From positions 1-64,000 of the forward strand of contig NZ_JAKUHT010000029.1 of assembly GCF_022436705.1 (NCBI RefSeq): 64,000 nt of DNA, read 5' to 3'. The number at the start of each line of letters is the position of its first letter. Positions within the stretch are counted from its first letter, which is position 1. The notes under the pieces were generated by a model that saw only the letters and a list, made by a program, of their open reading frames with translations, made no database searches and had not been told where the DNA came from. The translations under genes and the position numbers were made by a program. Below, piece by piece: positions 1-8,063 of the stretch. The DNA comes from Nocardioides sp. CFH 31398 (GTDB lineage: Bacteria > Actinomycetota > Actinomycetes > Propionibacteriales > Nocardioidaceae).

Positions 1-161
1 CCGAGGGGGCCGACGGCCGTCCCGCCGTCGGCGCGGGCCAGGACCGGGCCCCGGCGGGCCGGCGCGGTCGCTCCGCGCGCCAGGCCCCGCCGGCCCAGCA
101 GCCCGCCGACGAGGGCATGGACGACATCGAGGCCATCCTCCGCCGTCGCGGCATCGAGTAG
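1..161 (+). CDS. C-terminal end of an unrecognised protein (partial)
   Basis: An open frame enters from the left window edge and stops at TAG 159-161. The visible part is a low-complexity tail rich in Ala, Gly, Arg, Pro and Gln, closing with a compact motif, MDDIEAILRRRGIE. Such a disordered tail with a short charged terminal helix suggests an interaction peptide, but I do not recognise the family. The next gene starts 9 bases downstream on the same strand, so the two may be co-transcribed. The true start lies outside the window. Confidence 0.5.
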   Translation, partial: EGADGRPAVGAGQDRAPAGRRGRSARQAPPAQQPADEGMDDIEAILRRRGIE

Positions 162-170
162 GCGCGGCGG

Positions 171-1391
171 ATGAGCGAGGACCGGGACCTCCTCGCGGCA
201 CGGCTGGGCCGCGCGCTCGCGGCGTACGGCGAGGCCGGCGCCCGCCGTCCCGTCGTGGTGGTCGACCTCTCCGCGTTCGACGCGAACGCCGCCGACCTCG
301 AGCGCCGGGCGGGCGGGGTGCCGATCCGCGTGGCGTCGAAGTCCGTGCGCGTCCCCGCGCTGCTGTCGCGGGTGCTCGCCCGCGACGGGTTCTCGGGCGT
401 CCTGGCCTACACGTTGGCCGAGGCGCTGTGGCTGCACCGCACTGGCGTCACCGACGACGTCCTCGTCGCCTACCCGAGCGTCGACCTGCCGGCGCTCACT
501 GCGCTCGCCGCCGACCCCGAGGCGGCCGCGGCGATCACGGTGATGGTCGACGACGTGAGGCACCTCGACCTCGTGGACGAGGCGCGCCGCTCGGTCGGGG
601 ACCCGGCGGTCGTCCGGGTGGCCCTCGACGTGGACGCGTCCCTCCACGCCGGCCCCGGGCGCCTCGGACCCCGACGCTCGCCGCTGCGCTCCGTCGCCGA
701 CGTGGTCCTCCTCGGTCGCGAGGTCCTCACCCGCGACGGCCTCGACCTGGTCGGGGCGATGACCTACGAGGGCCTCGTCGCCGGCCTGGGCGACGCGGTC
801 CCCGGCCAGGCGGTCCGCACCACCGTGCTGCGGCGGCTGCAGGCCGCCAACCTGGCGCAGCTGCGCCGCCGGCGCCGTCGGGTCGCGGTCGGCCTCGCCC
901 GCGCGGGGGCGGCGCTCGAGCTGTGGAACGCCGGGGGCACCGGGTCGGTCGAGGCCGCGGCGTCCGACCCGGTGGTCACCGAGGTCGCGGCCGGCTCCGG
1001 CCTGCTGGCGCCCCGCCTGTTCGACCACTACCGGGCGTTCGCGCCCACCCCCGCGGCGTACCTGGGCCTGCCGGTCACCCGGCGTCCCGACGCCACCACC
1101 GCCACCGTCCACGGGGGCGGGTACGTCGCCTCCGGGGCCGCCGGGCCCGACCGGCTCCCGACGCCGTGGGCGCCGTCCGGGCTCGAGCTGACGGCCACGG
1201 AGGGCGCGGGCGAGGTGCAGACCCCGCTCGTCGGCGCGGGCGCCGCCGACCTCGCCGTGGGCGACACGGTCTGGTTCCGGCACGCCAAGGCCGGTGAGCT
1301 GATGGAGCACGTCGGCTCCGTCCTGCTGCTCCGCGGTGCGGACGTCGTCGACGAGGTGGCGACCTACCGCGGGCTGGGGCAGGTCTTCTGA
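171..1391 (+). CDS. Amino acid deaminase/aldolase, PLP fold-type III (alanine racemase-like N domain)
   Basis: This 406-residue protein has an alanine-racemase-like TIM barrel followed by a D-serine-dehydratase-like C-terminal domain. The candidate Schiff-base lysine is Lys57 in the segment RVASKSVRVPALL, which is where fold-type III enzymes hold PLP. The C-terminal part has a His in HAKAGEL where D-threonine aldolases and D-serine dehydratases place a metal ligand. Family knowledge points to a cytosolic D-threonine aldolase or D-serine dehydratase type enzyme; the substrate cannot be read from sequence. It starts 9 bases after the preceding gene, and its stop is close to the start of a kinase gene, so an operon is likely. 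Confidence 0.75.
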   Translation: MSEDRDLLAARLGRALAAYGEAGARRPVVVVDLSAFDANAADLERRAGGVPIRVASKSVRVPALLSRVLARDGFSGVLAYTLAEALWLHRTGVTDDVLVAYPSVDLPALTALAADPEAAAAITVMVDDVRHLDLVDEARRSVGDPAVVRVALDVDASLHAGPGRLGPRRSPLRSVADVVLLGREVLTRDGLDLVGAMTYEGLVAGLGDAVPGQAVRTTVLRRLQAANLAQLRRRRRRVAVGLARAGAALELWNAGGTGSVEAAASDPVVTEVAAGSGLLAPRLFDHYRAFAPTPAAYLGLPVTRRPDATTATVHGGGYVASGAAGPDRLPTPWAPSGLELTATEGAGEVQTPLVGAGAADLAVGDTVWFRHAKAGELMEHVGSVLLLRGADVVDEVATYRGLGQVF

Positions 1392-1411
1392 GCACCGGGT
1401 GGGCCGAGGCC

Positions 1412-1963
1412 GTGGCCGGCGAGGTGCTGGCCCTGGCGCGCTCCCGGCCGCCGACGCTGGGGACGGGCCGGCTCGTCTGCCTCGACGGACCGGCCGGCAC
1501 CGGGAAGACCACCCTGGCCGCCGCGATCGCCGACCGCGCGGGGCCGGACGGCTGCGAGGTCGTCCACGCCGACGACCTGTACGCCGGGTGGTCCGGCCTC
1601 GGCGAGGTCGCCGTCCAGCTCGACTCGCTGCTGCCGCCGCTCGCCGAGGGCCGGCCCGGCGCCTACCGCCGCTGGGACTGGCACGCCTCCGCGTGGGCGG
1701 GCACCGTCACGGTGGCGCCCTCCCCGCTGCTCCTCGTCGAGGGGGTGGGGTCCTGGGCCGCCGCCCACGCGGCCCGGGTCACCGTCCTGGTGTGGCTGAC
1801 CGCACCGGTCGCGCTCCGCCGCGACCGGGTGCTCGCGCGCGACGGCGCTACGGTCGCGCCGCACCTCGACGCGTGGTCGGCCGACGAGGACGCCCACCAC
1901 CGGGCGCAGGGCACCGAGGCCCACGCCGACCTCGTCGTCGACGCGGCGGCGGCTCGGGACTGA
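1412..1963 (+). CDS. P-loop kinase of the uridine kinase-like type
   Basis: A 183-residue cytosolic protein with a clear Walker A at residues 26-34 (GPAGTGKTT) and a following acidic HADDLY segment like the Walker B/substrate Asp region of uridine kinase-type NMP kinases. It also has a lid-like Arg/Asp-rich stretch (RRDRVLARD). The substrate is unknown; a nucleoside or small-molecule kinase is plausible. The frame is open upstream to the end of the previous gene, where a CTG overlaps its stop codon, so the real start could be slightly upstream of this GTG. It converges on the PH-domain gene with only 7 bases between stops, leaving no room for a separate terminator. Confidence 0.65.
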   Translation: MAGEVLALARSRPPTLGTGRLVCLDGPAGTGKTTLAAAIADRAGPDGCEVVHADDLYAGWSGLGEVAVQLDSLLPPLAEGRPGAYRRWDWHASAWAGTVTVAPSPLLLVEGVGSWAAAHAARVTVLVWLTAPVALRRDRVLARDGATVAPHLDAWSADEDAHHRAQGTEAHADLVVDAAAARD

Positions 1964-1970
1964 CGCGCGC

Positions 1971-2411
1971 CTAGCGCTCGAGGAGGGCGCGGAGCTCGCG
2001 GAGCTGCGCGCGGGCGCGGTCGCCGTCCGACGACTGGATCCCGAGCGCCGTGCGCGTCGTGCCGTCCGCGAGGTCGAGCGTCGCCCACGGCGCTCCCGAG
2101 GGGAGGCGCACGGCGAGCACCTGCGCCTGGTCGTAGTCGTGGCGGCGGAACCCGTTCACCACGACCAGCCTCTCGGCCGTGACGGTGATGCGCGAGCGCA
2201 CCAGGCCCCACCAGACCGAGAACAGCAGGAGCCCGAAGAACAGCATCGTGCCGATCTGGAACGGGGTGAAGCGGTCCCGGATGTCGCGGGCCAGCAGGAA
2301 CCACGCGGCCAGGCAGATCACCAGCAGCATGCCGCCGAGGAGCGTCGCCGCCATCCGGGTGGCGAGCGGCCGGAACGTGCGGGGCAGGCCCCGCTCAGAT
2401 GCGGCAGGCAT
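1971..2411 (-). CDS. Bacterial PH-domain membrane protein
   Basis: A 146-residue protein with two hydrophobic segments near residues 22-42 (LLGGMLLVICLAAWFLL) and 52-70, followed by a soluble region (ITVTAERLVVVNGFRRHDY...) typical of bacterial PH domains (bPH family). It is probably anchored to the inner membrane with the PH domain in the cytoplasm. Its function is unknown. The ATG start lies inside the end of hisG (17-base overlap), so it is translated from the hisE-hisG transcript. A small PH-domain gene behind hisG is a common actinobacterial arrangement, but no role in histidine synthesis is implied. Confidence 0.7.
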   Translation of the reverse strand: MPAASERGLPRTFRPLATRMAATLLGGMLLVICLAAWFLLARDIRDRFTPFQIGTMLFFGLLLFSVWWGLVRSRITVTAERLVVVNGFRRHDYDQAQVLAVRLPSGAPWATLDLADGTTRTALGIQSSDGDRARAQLRELRALLER

Positions 2412-3249
2412 GGATGTCCGTGAGGAGGATGCCGCGGGCGCCGACGCCGTACAGCTCGTCCATGAGGCGCTGGGCCCCGGCCCGCGGGACCATCGCGCGG
2501 ACCGCGACCCAGCCCTCCCGCTGGAGCGGGGAGATGGTCGGGCCCTCGATGCCGGGCGTCAGCGCGGTCGCGGGCTCGAGGTGCTCGCGGGCGATGTCGT
2601 AGTCCATCATCACGTAGCTCCGGGCGAGCAGGACGCCGTCCACGCGACGGCGGAAGACGTCGAACCCGTCCGGCATCTCGCCGCCGCGGCGCGTGACCAG
2701 CACGGCGCGCGACGTCATCACCGGCTCGCCGAAGATCTCCAGGCCGGCGGCGCGCAGGGTGCTGCCGGTCTCGACCACGTCGGCGACGACATCGGCGACG
2801 CCGAGCTGGATGCTGGTCTCGACCGCACCGTCCAGCCGGGTCACGGACGCCTCGATGCCCTCGCGCTCCAGGAACGAGGTCACGATCCCGACGTACGAGG
2901 TGGCGATGCGTGCGCCGGCCAGGTCCGACCACTCGCGGTAGGCGCCGGGGCGCGCCGCGAAGTGGAAGCGGGAGCCGCCGAACCCGAGGTCCATGACCTC
3001 GTCGGCGTCCGCGCCGGAGTCCAGCAGCAGGTCGCGGCCGGTGATGCCGAGGTCGAGGGTCCCCTCCCCGACGTACAGGGCGATGTCACGGGGGCGCAGG
3101 TAGAAGAACTCGACGCCGTTCTCGTGGTCGGTGAGCGCCAGCTCCTTGCTGTCGCGGCGCTGGCGGTAGCCGGACTCGCGCAGGATCGCGGACGACGCCT
3201 CCGACAGCGCCCCCTTGTTGGGGACGGCGATGCGCAGCGGCCGGCTCAC
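2395..3249 (-). CDS. hisG: ATP phosphoribosyltransferase (long form), first step of histidine biosynthesis
   Basis: HisG joins ATP and PRPP to make phosphoribosyl-ATP. The 284-residue protein starts [12 protein letters not shown] and contains [13 protein letters not shown], both typical of HisG. Its length, with an extra C-terminal domain of about 75 residues ending near [11 protein letters not shown], marks the long hexameric form, which carries its own histidine-binding regulatory domain and needs no HisZ. The GTG start at 3249 was chosen because it overlaps the hisE stop as GTGA and gives a normal family N-terminus; the open frame runs further upstream but there only mirrors hisE in another frame. 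Feedback inhibition by histidine is expected from the family. Confidence 0.95.
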   Translation of the reverse strand: MSRPLRIAVPNKGALSEASSAILRESGYRQRRDSKELALTDHENGVEFFYLRPRDIALYVGEGTLDLGITGRDLLLDSGADADEVMDLGFGGSRFHFAARPGAYREWSDLAGARIATSYVGIVTSFLEREGIEASVTRLDGAVETSIQLGVADVVADVVETGSTLRAAGLEIFGEPVMTSRAVLVTRRGGEMPDGFDVFRRRVDGVLLARSYVMMDYDIAREHLEPATALTPGIEGPTISPLQREGWVAVRAMVPRAGAQRLMDELYGVGARGILLTDIHACRI

Positions 3250-3509
3250 AGGTGCGCGTACACGTCGTCGGGGCTGATGCCGACGGCGAGCATCAGCACC
3301 TGGGCGTGGTAGAGCAGCTGGCTGATCTCCTCGGCGGCGCGCTCGGCGCCCTCGTGCTCGGCCGCCATCCAGGACTCGGCGGCCTCCTCGACCAGCTTCT
3401 TGCCGATGGCGTGCACGCCGGCGTCCAGCGCAGCCACGGTGCCCGAGCCGGCGGGGCGCTCGACGGCCTTGGTCGACAGCTCCGACCAGAGCTCCTCGAA
3501 GGTCTTCAC
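3246..3509 (-). CDS. hisE: Phosphoribosyl-ATP diphosphatase, second step of histidine biosynthesis
   Basis: HisE hydrolyses phosphoribosyl-ATP to phosphoribosyl-AMP. The 87-residue product is all-alpha and has the MazG-like metal-binding helices: [10 protein letters not shown] around residues 37-46 and [11 protein letters not shown] around 58-68. This length is normal for a stand-alone HisE. The GTG at 3509 gives the family N-terminus KTFEELW. A TAGGCT box ends 8 bases before it, so the transcript is probably almost leaderless. hisG overlaps its stop by four bases. Upstream lies a 32-bp repeat array instead of a gene. Confidence 0.93.
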   Translation of the reverse strand: MKTFEELWSELSTKAVERPAGSGTVAALDAGVHAIGKKLVEEAAESWMAAEHEGAERAAEEISQLLYHAQVLMLAVGISPDDVYAHL

Positions 3510-3517
3510 GAGGGTCC

Positions 3518-3523
3518 AGCCTA
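3518..3523 (-). promoter_or_regulatory. -10 box of the hisE-hisG promoter
   Basis: On the minus strand TAGGCT lies 8 bases upstream of the hisE GTG. It fits the actinobacterial TANNNT -10 consensus and would start transcription only 1-3 bases before the start codon. No convincing -35 is seen. The box lies between the repeat array and the gene. Confidence 0.45.
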
Positions 3524-3545
3524 GGCGGGGCGACGCAGGCACGCC

Positions 3546-3840
3546 GAGTCGGCCCGAACGCACGCCCCACGGACCCCGAGTCGGCCCGAACGCACGCCCC
3601 ACGGACCCCGAGTCGGCCCGAACGCACGCCTCCACGGACTCGAGTCGCCACGTCCGGACGGCTCGTGGTCTCGTCGGCGCCTCGCCCGGCTGCTCAGACG
3701 TGCCGACTCGACGCCGTACAGCTGCGCAGACGTGCCGACTCGACGCCATACAGCTGCGCAGACGTGCCGACTCGACGCCGTACAGCTGCGCAGACGTGCC
3801 GACTCGACGCCCCTCAGCTGCGCAGACGTGCCGACTCGGC
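3546..3840. repeat. Array 1 of a 32-bp intergenic repeat family, two subtypes in opposite orientation
   Basis: Three near-identical units beginning GAGTCGGCCCGAACGCACGC start at 3546, 3578 and 3610, and a degenerate fourth core follows at 3642, all 32 bases apart. After a short non-repeated stretch, five units of CAGACGTGCCGACTCGACGC type start at 3695, 3727, 3759, 3791 and 3823, again every 32 bases. The second block is the reverse orientation of the same core (minus strand GAGTCGGCACGTCTGCGCAG). The array fills the whole interval between the hisE start and the regulator gene, and its last unit runs into that gene's 3' end. There are no unique spacers, so it is not a CRISPR. Confidence 0.9.
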
Positions 3841-4152
3841 GATGTCTCCCCCGGCGATCTCGGCGAGGGCCGCGAGGTGGCCCTCGAGCGCTCGGGAGCC
3901 CTCCCGGGTGAGTCCGACCCAGGTGAGACGGCGGGCGTCGCCGCGGCCGGGCGAGCCCTCCTTGCGCAGCCGGACGTAGCCCCGGTCGACGAGGACCTTG
4001 AGGTTCTTCGAGAGGTGGGCGTCGCTGAGCCCCAGGGTGTCGCGGACGACGCCGAACTCCACCTCGTCGAGCCGTCGCAGCACCCCGCAGATGCGCAGAC
4101 GGACGGCGGAGTGCACCACCTCGTCGAACGCCGGCTCGACGGGAGCGCTCAT
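3814..4152 (-). CDS. Winged-helix transcriptional regulator (ArsR/PadR-like fold)
   Basis: A 112-residue DNA-binding protein. Residues about 15-75 form a winged helix: recognition helix near [23 protein letters not shown], then a wing with [14 protein letters not shown]. The rest is a short dimerisation helix. The last codons (AESARLRS, then TGA) lie in a 32-bp repeat unit, so the C-terminus comes from repeat DNA. It overlaps the preceding membrane-protein gene as ATGA and is its operon partner. A double dyad in the shared promoter makes it a likely autorepressor; the ligand or signal is unknown, and the membrane partner may be the output. Confidence 0.8.
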   Translation of the reverse strand: MSAPVEPAFDEVVHSAVRLRICGVLRRLDEVEFGVVRDTLGLSDAHLSKNLKVLVDRGYVRLRKEGSPGRGDARRLTWVGLTREGSRALEGHLAALAEIAGGDIAESARLRS

Positions 4153-4616
4153 CGCCGGCCGGCGGCGAGGTCATGCCGCAGGGCCTCGTCGTAGCGGCGC
4201 CCGAGGACGACGACCGCGACCAGCACCAGCCCCGCCGGCACGAGCGCCCACACGGGCGCGAGCACGCCGAGCAGCGCTCCCCCGACGATGCCGAGGACGA
4301 TCGCGGCCATCACCCACCGGAACATCCGCCGGCTCCGGTCGCCCGCGGGCTGGCTCACCCGGACGCCGTACCGGCGCCGGTACGCCACGGGCAGCAGCGC
4401 GAGGACGACGACGCAGAGCGCCACGACGGCCACCGTCGCCGACGGGGGCAGGGCCGGGCTCAGCGCCACGGCGGCCACCACCGCCCCCAGGACGGGGTGG
4501 TACCACCACGGCGTCACGACCCGGTCGGCCAGACGGGCGTTGTCGTCGTCCAGCCCGCTGAGCGCCTCGCGAGCCGCCTCGGCGGTGAGTCGCTGGCCGT
4601 CCGAATTGGTTGCCAT
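4149..4616 (-). CDS. Small membrane protein paired with the winged-helix regulator
   Basis: A 155-residue protein without a recognised domain. The N-terminal 35 residues are charged and soluble. Four hydrophobic segments follow in two pairs: about 42-57 and 60-77 (TVAVVALCVVVLALLPVAY), then about 100-117 and 120-137 (WALVPAGLVLVAVVVLG), with a basic loop between. It ends in an Arg-rich cytoplasmic tail. The ATG lies inside an operator-like dyad and directly after a -10 box, so the mRNA is probably leaderless. Genes of this kind (short membrane protein plus wHTH regulator) often belong to stress or efflux responses, but nothing here proves that. Confidence 0.6.
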   Translation of the reverse strand: MATNSDGQRLTAEAAREALSGLDDDNARLADRVVTPWWYHPVLGAVVAAVALSPALPPSATVAVVALCVVVLALLPVAYRRRYGVRVSQPAGDRSRRMFRWVMAAIVLGIVGGALLGVLAPVWALVPAGLVLVAVVVLGRRYDEALRHDLAAGRR

Positions 4617-4653
4617 GTCGGCAACACTATGACTTACCGTCTCGGCAAGTCAA
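4610..4653 (-). promoter_or_regulatory. Leaderless promoter with two repressor-type dyads for the regulator operon
   Basis: On the minus strand a -35 TTGACT (4648-4653) and a -10 TAGTGT (4624-4629) are separated by 18 bases, and the ATG (4614-4616) follows after 7 bases, so transcription should begin at the start codon. Two dyads of the form TTRCC-N5-GGCAA lie at 4610-4624 (covering the start site and ATG) and 4634-4648 (in the spacer, touching the -35), with centres 24 bases apart. Binding of the adjacent winged-helix protein there would block RNA polymerase. Its identity as the binder is inferred. Confidence 0.7.
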
Positions 4654-4677
4654 TGCTCGCCCGGGGACGGTGAGGGG

Positions 4678-5145
4678 TCAGACCCGCAGGGCTCGGACCG
4701 TCGCGAGGGCCGCGCTGGCGGCCTCGTGGCCCTTGTCCTCGCTGCTCCCCGGGAGCCCGGCGCGGTCGAGCGCCTGCTCGTCGGTGTCGCAGGTGAGGAC
4801 GCCGAAGCCGACGGGGACGGCGTGATCGACCGCCACCCGCGTCAGGCCGTCGGTGGCCGCCGAGCAGACGTAGTCGAAGTGCGGCGTCCCGCCCCGGACG
4901 ACGACGCCCAGCGCGACGATCGCGTCGAACCCGCGCTGCGCGAGGGCGGCCGCCGCCACCGGCAGCTCGAACGTGCCGGGCACCCGGACGACGGTCGGCT
5001 CGCTCACCCGGTGCTCGGCCAGGGCGCGGTGCGCGCCGTCCAGCAGCCCGTCCATGACCTCGGTGTGCCAGCTGGCCGCGACGACGGCGACCCTCAGGTC
5101 GCTCGCGTCGTACGCCGTGGTGTCGGGGGCTCCGTGGCCGCTCAT
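4678..5145 (-). CDS. ribH: 6,7-dimethyl-8-ribityllumazine synthase
   Basis: RibH condenses the ribityl-pyrimidinedione with dihydroxybutanone phosphate to give lumazine, the precursor of riboflavin. The 155-residue protein has the family features in order: ASWHTE (about 24-29), the phosphate/ribityl-binding VPGTFELP (55-62), [16 protein letters not shown] with the catalytic His (about 78-93), and [16 protein letters not shown] near the end. Length is standard. Its ATG overlaps the ribBA stop (ATGA), and it is the last gene of the rib operon governed by the upstream FMN riboswitch. Confidence 0.96.
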   Translation of the reverse strand: MSGHGAPDTTAYDASDLRVAVVAASWHTEVMDGLLDGAHRALAEHRVSEPTVVRVPGTFELPVAAAALAQRGFDAIVALGVVVRGGTPHFDYVCSAATDGLTRVAVDHAVPVGFGVLTCDTDEQALDRAGLPGSSEDKGHEAASAALATVRALRV

Positions 5146-6413
5146 CGTGGGGTCTCCTCCAGGTCCTTCTCGAGGTCGTCGAGGTCGTCGAGGTCGGGCA
5201 GTCCGGGCAGCACGTGGCCCATCCGGTCGCGCTTGGTCAGCAGGTAGGCGAGGTTGTGGTCGTTCGGGCGCGGCGTGAGCGGCACCCGCTCGGCCACGGG
5301 AACGCCGTACTCGGTCAGCGACTCGGTCTTGTCCGGGTTGTTGGTCAGCAGCCGCACGGAGGTGACGCCGAGGTCCTTGAGGATCTGCGTGGCGGTCCCG
5401 TAGTGGCGTGCGTCGGCGGGTAGCCCGAGGTCGAGGTTCGCGTCGACGGTGTCGCGGCCGCCGTCCTGCAGCTGGTAGGCCTGCAGCTTCGCCACGAGCC
5501 CGATCCCGCGTCCCTCGTGGCCGCGCAGGTAGACCACCACGCCGCGCCCCGCGTCGACGATGCGCTCCATCGCCTCCTCGAGCTGCGGCCCGCAGTCGCA
5601 GCGGTCCGAGCCGAAGACGTCGCCGGTGAGGCACTCGGAGTGCACGCGGACGAGCACGGGCTCGTCCCCGGCCGCCTCCAGGTCGCCGTGGACCAGCGCG
5701 ACGTGCTCGGAGTCGTCGAGGTCGACGCGGTAGCCGTACGCCGTGAAGTCGCCGTACCGGGTCGGCAGGCGGGTGGTCGCCACGCGCTGGGCGTGCCGCT
5801 CGGTGCGACGGCGGTACCGGACGAGCTGCTCGATGGAGATCATCGACAGCCCGTGGGTGTCGGCGAACTCGCGCAGCTCCGGCCCGCGCTTCATCGTGCC
5901 GTCGTCGTTGACGATCTCCACCAGCACGCCCGCCGGCGTCAGCCCGGCGAGGCGGGCCAGGTCGACGGAGGCCTCGGTGTGGCCGCGGCGCACGAGGACG
6001 CCGCCCTCGCGGTAGCGCAGCGGGAAGACGTGCCCGGGTCGCGTCAGCTCCCAGGGCTCGGTCGCGGAGTCGGCGAGGGTCCGCGCGGTGTGGGCGCGGT
6101 CGGCGGCCGAGATGCCGGTGGTGACGCCGTCTCGGGCGTCGACGGAGATCGTGTACGCCGTCCGCAGCGGGTCGCGGTTGTGCGGCGTCATCAGCGGGAT
6201 CTCGAGGCGGTCGAGGGTGCGGGCCTCCAGGGGCACACAGATCACGCCGCTGGAGTGGCGGATCGTGAAGGCCATCAGCTCGGGCGTCGCGCGGGAGGCC
6301 GCGAAGACGAGGTCGCCCTCGTTCTCGCGGTCCTCGTCGTCGACGACGACGACGGCCTTGCCGGCCGCCACGTCGGCGATCGCCTGCTCGACGTCGTCCA
6401 GGCGCACGCTCAC
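5142..6413 (-). CDS. ribBA: Bifunctional 3,4-dihydroxy-2-butanone 4-phosphate synthase / GTP cyclohydrolase II
   Basis: One 423-residue polypeptide makes both precursors of lumazine. The N-terminal RibB domain (about 1-205) shows [14 protein letters not shown], the acidic metal loop, and [13 protein letters not shown]. The C-terminal RibA domain (about 210-400) has the zinc cysteines in [18 protein letters not shown] and the GTP-binding [10 protein letters not shown]. Both sets of catalytic residues are present, so both activities are expected. The C-terminus ends in an acidic tail. It lies between pnuC-like and ribH with overlapping ends. Confidence 0.96.
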   Translation of the reverse strand: MSVRLDDVEQAIADVAAGKAVVVVDDEDRENEGDLVFAASRATPELMAFTIRHSSGVICVPLEARTLDRLEIPLMTPHNRDPLRTAYTISVDARDGVTTGISAADRAHTARTLADSATEPWELTRPGHVFPLRYREGGVLVRRGHTEASVDLARLAGLTPAGVLVEIVNDDGTMKRGPELREFADTHGLSMISIEQLVRYRRRTERHAQRVATTRLPTRYGDFTAYGYRVDLDDSEHVALVHGDLEAAGDEPVLVRVHSECLTGDVFGSDRCDCGPQLEEAMERIVDAGRGVVVYLRGHEGRGIGLVAKLQAYQLQDGGRDTVDANLDLGLPADARHYGTATQILKDLGVTSVRLLTNNPDKTESLTEYGVPVAERVPLTPRPNDHNLAYLLTKRDRMGHVLPGLPDLDDLDDLEKDLEETPR

Positions 6414-7105
6414 GCGGGGACCTCCTCGGTCGGTCGGGTGGTGTCAGTCGGTCCGGGGAGGCGCCGCGACGCGCGGACCCAGGCCACGAGCCCGGCGACG
6501 CAGAACACCCCGTAGAACAGGTACATGAAGGCCGTCGGGTAGTAGCCGGCCTGGACGAGGGTGGTCACCCCGACGACGTCGACGGCGATCCAGACCAGCC
6601 AGAACTCGACGTACCCCTTGGCCATCCCCCAGGTCGCCAGCAGCGAGCCGGCGAGGATCCAGGCCTCGGTGACCGGGCCCCAGGACCCGATCAGCAGCAG
6701 CAGGACGTACGCCGCGGCGTAGCCGAGGGCCGCGAGCCCGAGCAGCCGCAGCCGCTCGCCGGCGGAGGCCCACCGCGGGGTCAGCGCGCCGCCGTCCGCG
6801 GCGTCGGCGCCGTGGGTCCAGCGCCAGAACCCGTAGACCCCGACGGCGACGAACATGAGCTGGCGGCCCGCCTGCCCCCACAGCGGTTCCCCGGCGGTGT
6901 GGCCGCCGAGCTCGCCGGTGACGAACACGGTGAAGAGCAGGACGTTGCCGACCAGCCCGACCGGCCAGGCCCACACGGTGCGACGCATGCCGAGCACGGC
7001 GCTGGCCAGGCCGAACAGGTTGCCGACGACCTCGCGCACGGCGAGGGCGCCGCCGGCGACGGGGATCACCCCGTGCAGCAGCCACTGGATCGCGGTCTCG
7101 ATCAC
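6410..7105 (-). CDS. PnuC-family vitamin transporter, probably for riboflavin (PnuX-like)
   Basis: A 231-residue inner-membrane protein with about seven hydrophobic segments and the aromatic WPVGLVGN and GFWRWTHG motifs typical of the PnuC family of facilitative vitamin transporters. PnuC members carry nicotinamide riboside, thiamine or riboflavin. Because this copy sits between ribE and ribBA behind an FMN riboswitch, riboflavin is the likely substrate, as for PnuX of corynebacteria; that assignment rests on context. It overlaps both neighbours by four bases and is therefore translationally coupled. Confidence 0.8.
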   Translation of the reverse strand: MIETAIQWLLHGVIPVAGGALAVREVVGNLFGLASAVLGMRRTVWAWPVGLVGNVLLFTVFVTGELGGHTAGEPLWGQAGRQLMFVAVGVYGFWRWTHGADAADGGALTPRWASAGERLRLLGLAALGYAAAYVLLLLIGSWGPVTEAWILAGSLLATWGMAKGYVEFWLVWIAVDVVGVTTLVQAGYYPTAFMYLFYGVFCVAGLVAWVRASRRLPGPTDTTRPTEEVPA

Positions 7106-7713
7106 GGGGTCACCGCCGTCGCGCGCGCGCCGAGCAGCTTCTCCACGTGCTTGGCGAGGACGTCGACCTCGAGGTTGACGCGGTCACCGGGCTGCCGGTG
7201 GCCCAGCGTGGTGCGGGCGAGCGTCTCCGGGATGAGGCTGACGGCGAAGCCGGTGGGGGTCGTCCGCAGCACGGTGAGGCTGACGCCGTCCACCGCCACG
7301 GACCCCTGGTCGACGAGGTAGCGGCCCAGCGCGGGGTCGGGCAGGTCCACCGTGACGACGTCCCAGTTCTCACCGGGCTCCCGCGACACCACCGTGCCCA
7401 CGCCGTCGACGTGGCCCTGCACGAGGTGGCCGCCGAGCCGGGTGGACAGGGTCGCTGCGCGCTCGAGGTTGACCGGTGCGCCGTCGACGACGTCGCCGAG
7501 CGAGGTGCGCTCGAGCGTGGCGAGCATGACGTCGGCGGTGAAGGTGCCGTCGCCCTGGTCGGCGACGGTGAGGCAGCAGCCGTTGACGGCGATCGAGTCC
7601 CCACCGGCGGCGTCCGCCAGCACGACCTCGGCGGCGACGGTGAGCCGCGCTGACTCCGTCCCGCGCTCGACGGCGCGGACGGTGCCGAGCTCCTCGACGA
7701 TCCCGGTGAACAT
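7102..7713 (-). CDS. ribE: Riboflavin synthase, alpha chain
   Basis: This enzyme dismutates two lumazine molecules to riboflavin. The 203-residue chain begins MFTGIVEELG and shows the internal duplication of two lumazine-binding barrels: residues 1-97 (with NGCCLTV near 44-50) and 98-190 (with GHLVQGHVDGVG at the junction and VDGVSLTVL). It is the first gene of the rib operon. The ATG start was chosen from the invariant family N-terminus. A leader of more than 100 bases separates it from the FMN riboswitch. Confidence 0.96.
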   Translation of the reverse strand: MFTGIVEELGTVRAVERGTESARLTVAAEVVLADAAGGDSIAVNGCCLTVADQGDGTFTADVMLATLERTSLGDVVDGAPVNLERAATLSTRLGGHLVQGHVDGVGTVVSREPGENWDVVTVDLPDPALGRYLVDQGSVAVDGVSLTVLRTTPTGFAVSLIPETLARTTLGHRQPGDRVNLEVDVLAKHVEKLLGARATAVTP

Positions 7714-7829
7714 CTGACCCTGCCTTCCCTGCTGCCTGCTGGAGGCTCCGGGGCGGGTCGTGCGCGGGGCGGATCGGCACTGGACCTCGTCGCACGGGGC
7801 GTCGTCGTCGGGTGCCGGCCACCGCCTGC

Positions 7830-7951
7830 GCGCTCTTCCCATCCGGACTCTCACCGTCGGTCCAGGAATCCCACCTGGTCAGCCGGTCACTGGATGTGAC
7901 CGGGTCGCGGACTGTCACCGCCGGCTCGGAATTGCACCGACCCCAGAGCAC
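7830..7951 (-). promoter_or_regulatory. FMN riboswitch (RFN element)
   Basis: The minus strand carries the conserved RFN blocks in order: GGTGCAATTCCGAGCCGGCG, GGTGACAGTCCGCGACC, a variable hairpin (GGTCACATCCAGTGACC), GGTGGGATTCCTGGACCGACG and GGTGAGAGTCCGGATGGGA. The outer P1 helix is closed by GCTCT and AGAGC. The element is 116 bases upstream of ribE. FMN binding should turn down ribE-pnuC-ribBA-ribH. The GC-rich stretch 7714-7829 would be the expression platform; I see no canonical U-tract terminator there, so control of translation is at least as likely. Confidence 0.95.
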
Positions 7952-7952
7952 G

Positions 7953-7983
7953 CGAGCGTTCGCTCGTCTACGGGCCCAATATG
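7953..7983 (-). promoter_or_regulatory. Possible rib operon promoter and a small hairpin before the riboswitch
   Basis: In an otherwise GC-rich gap, CATATT on the minus strand (7978-7983) could be the -10 box, which would start the RNA about 20 bases before the riboswitch. No good -35 is visible. A perfect hairpin, CGAGCG-AA-CGCTCG on the minus strand (7953-7966), lies between this start and the P1 helix. Confidence 0.3.
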
Positions 7984-8063
7984 CCAGAGGTGCGCTTTGT
8001 TCCCGGTGTCGGATCGCTCACGCCCGCCGACCCCCACCTCGGCGGTTCCTGGCGGGTCCGCCG

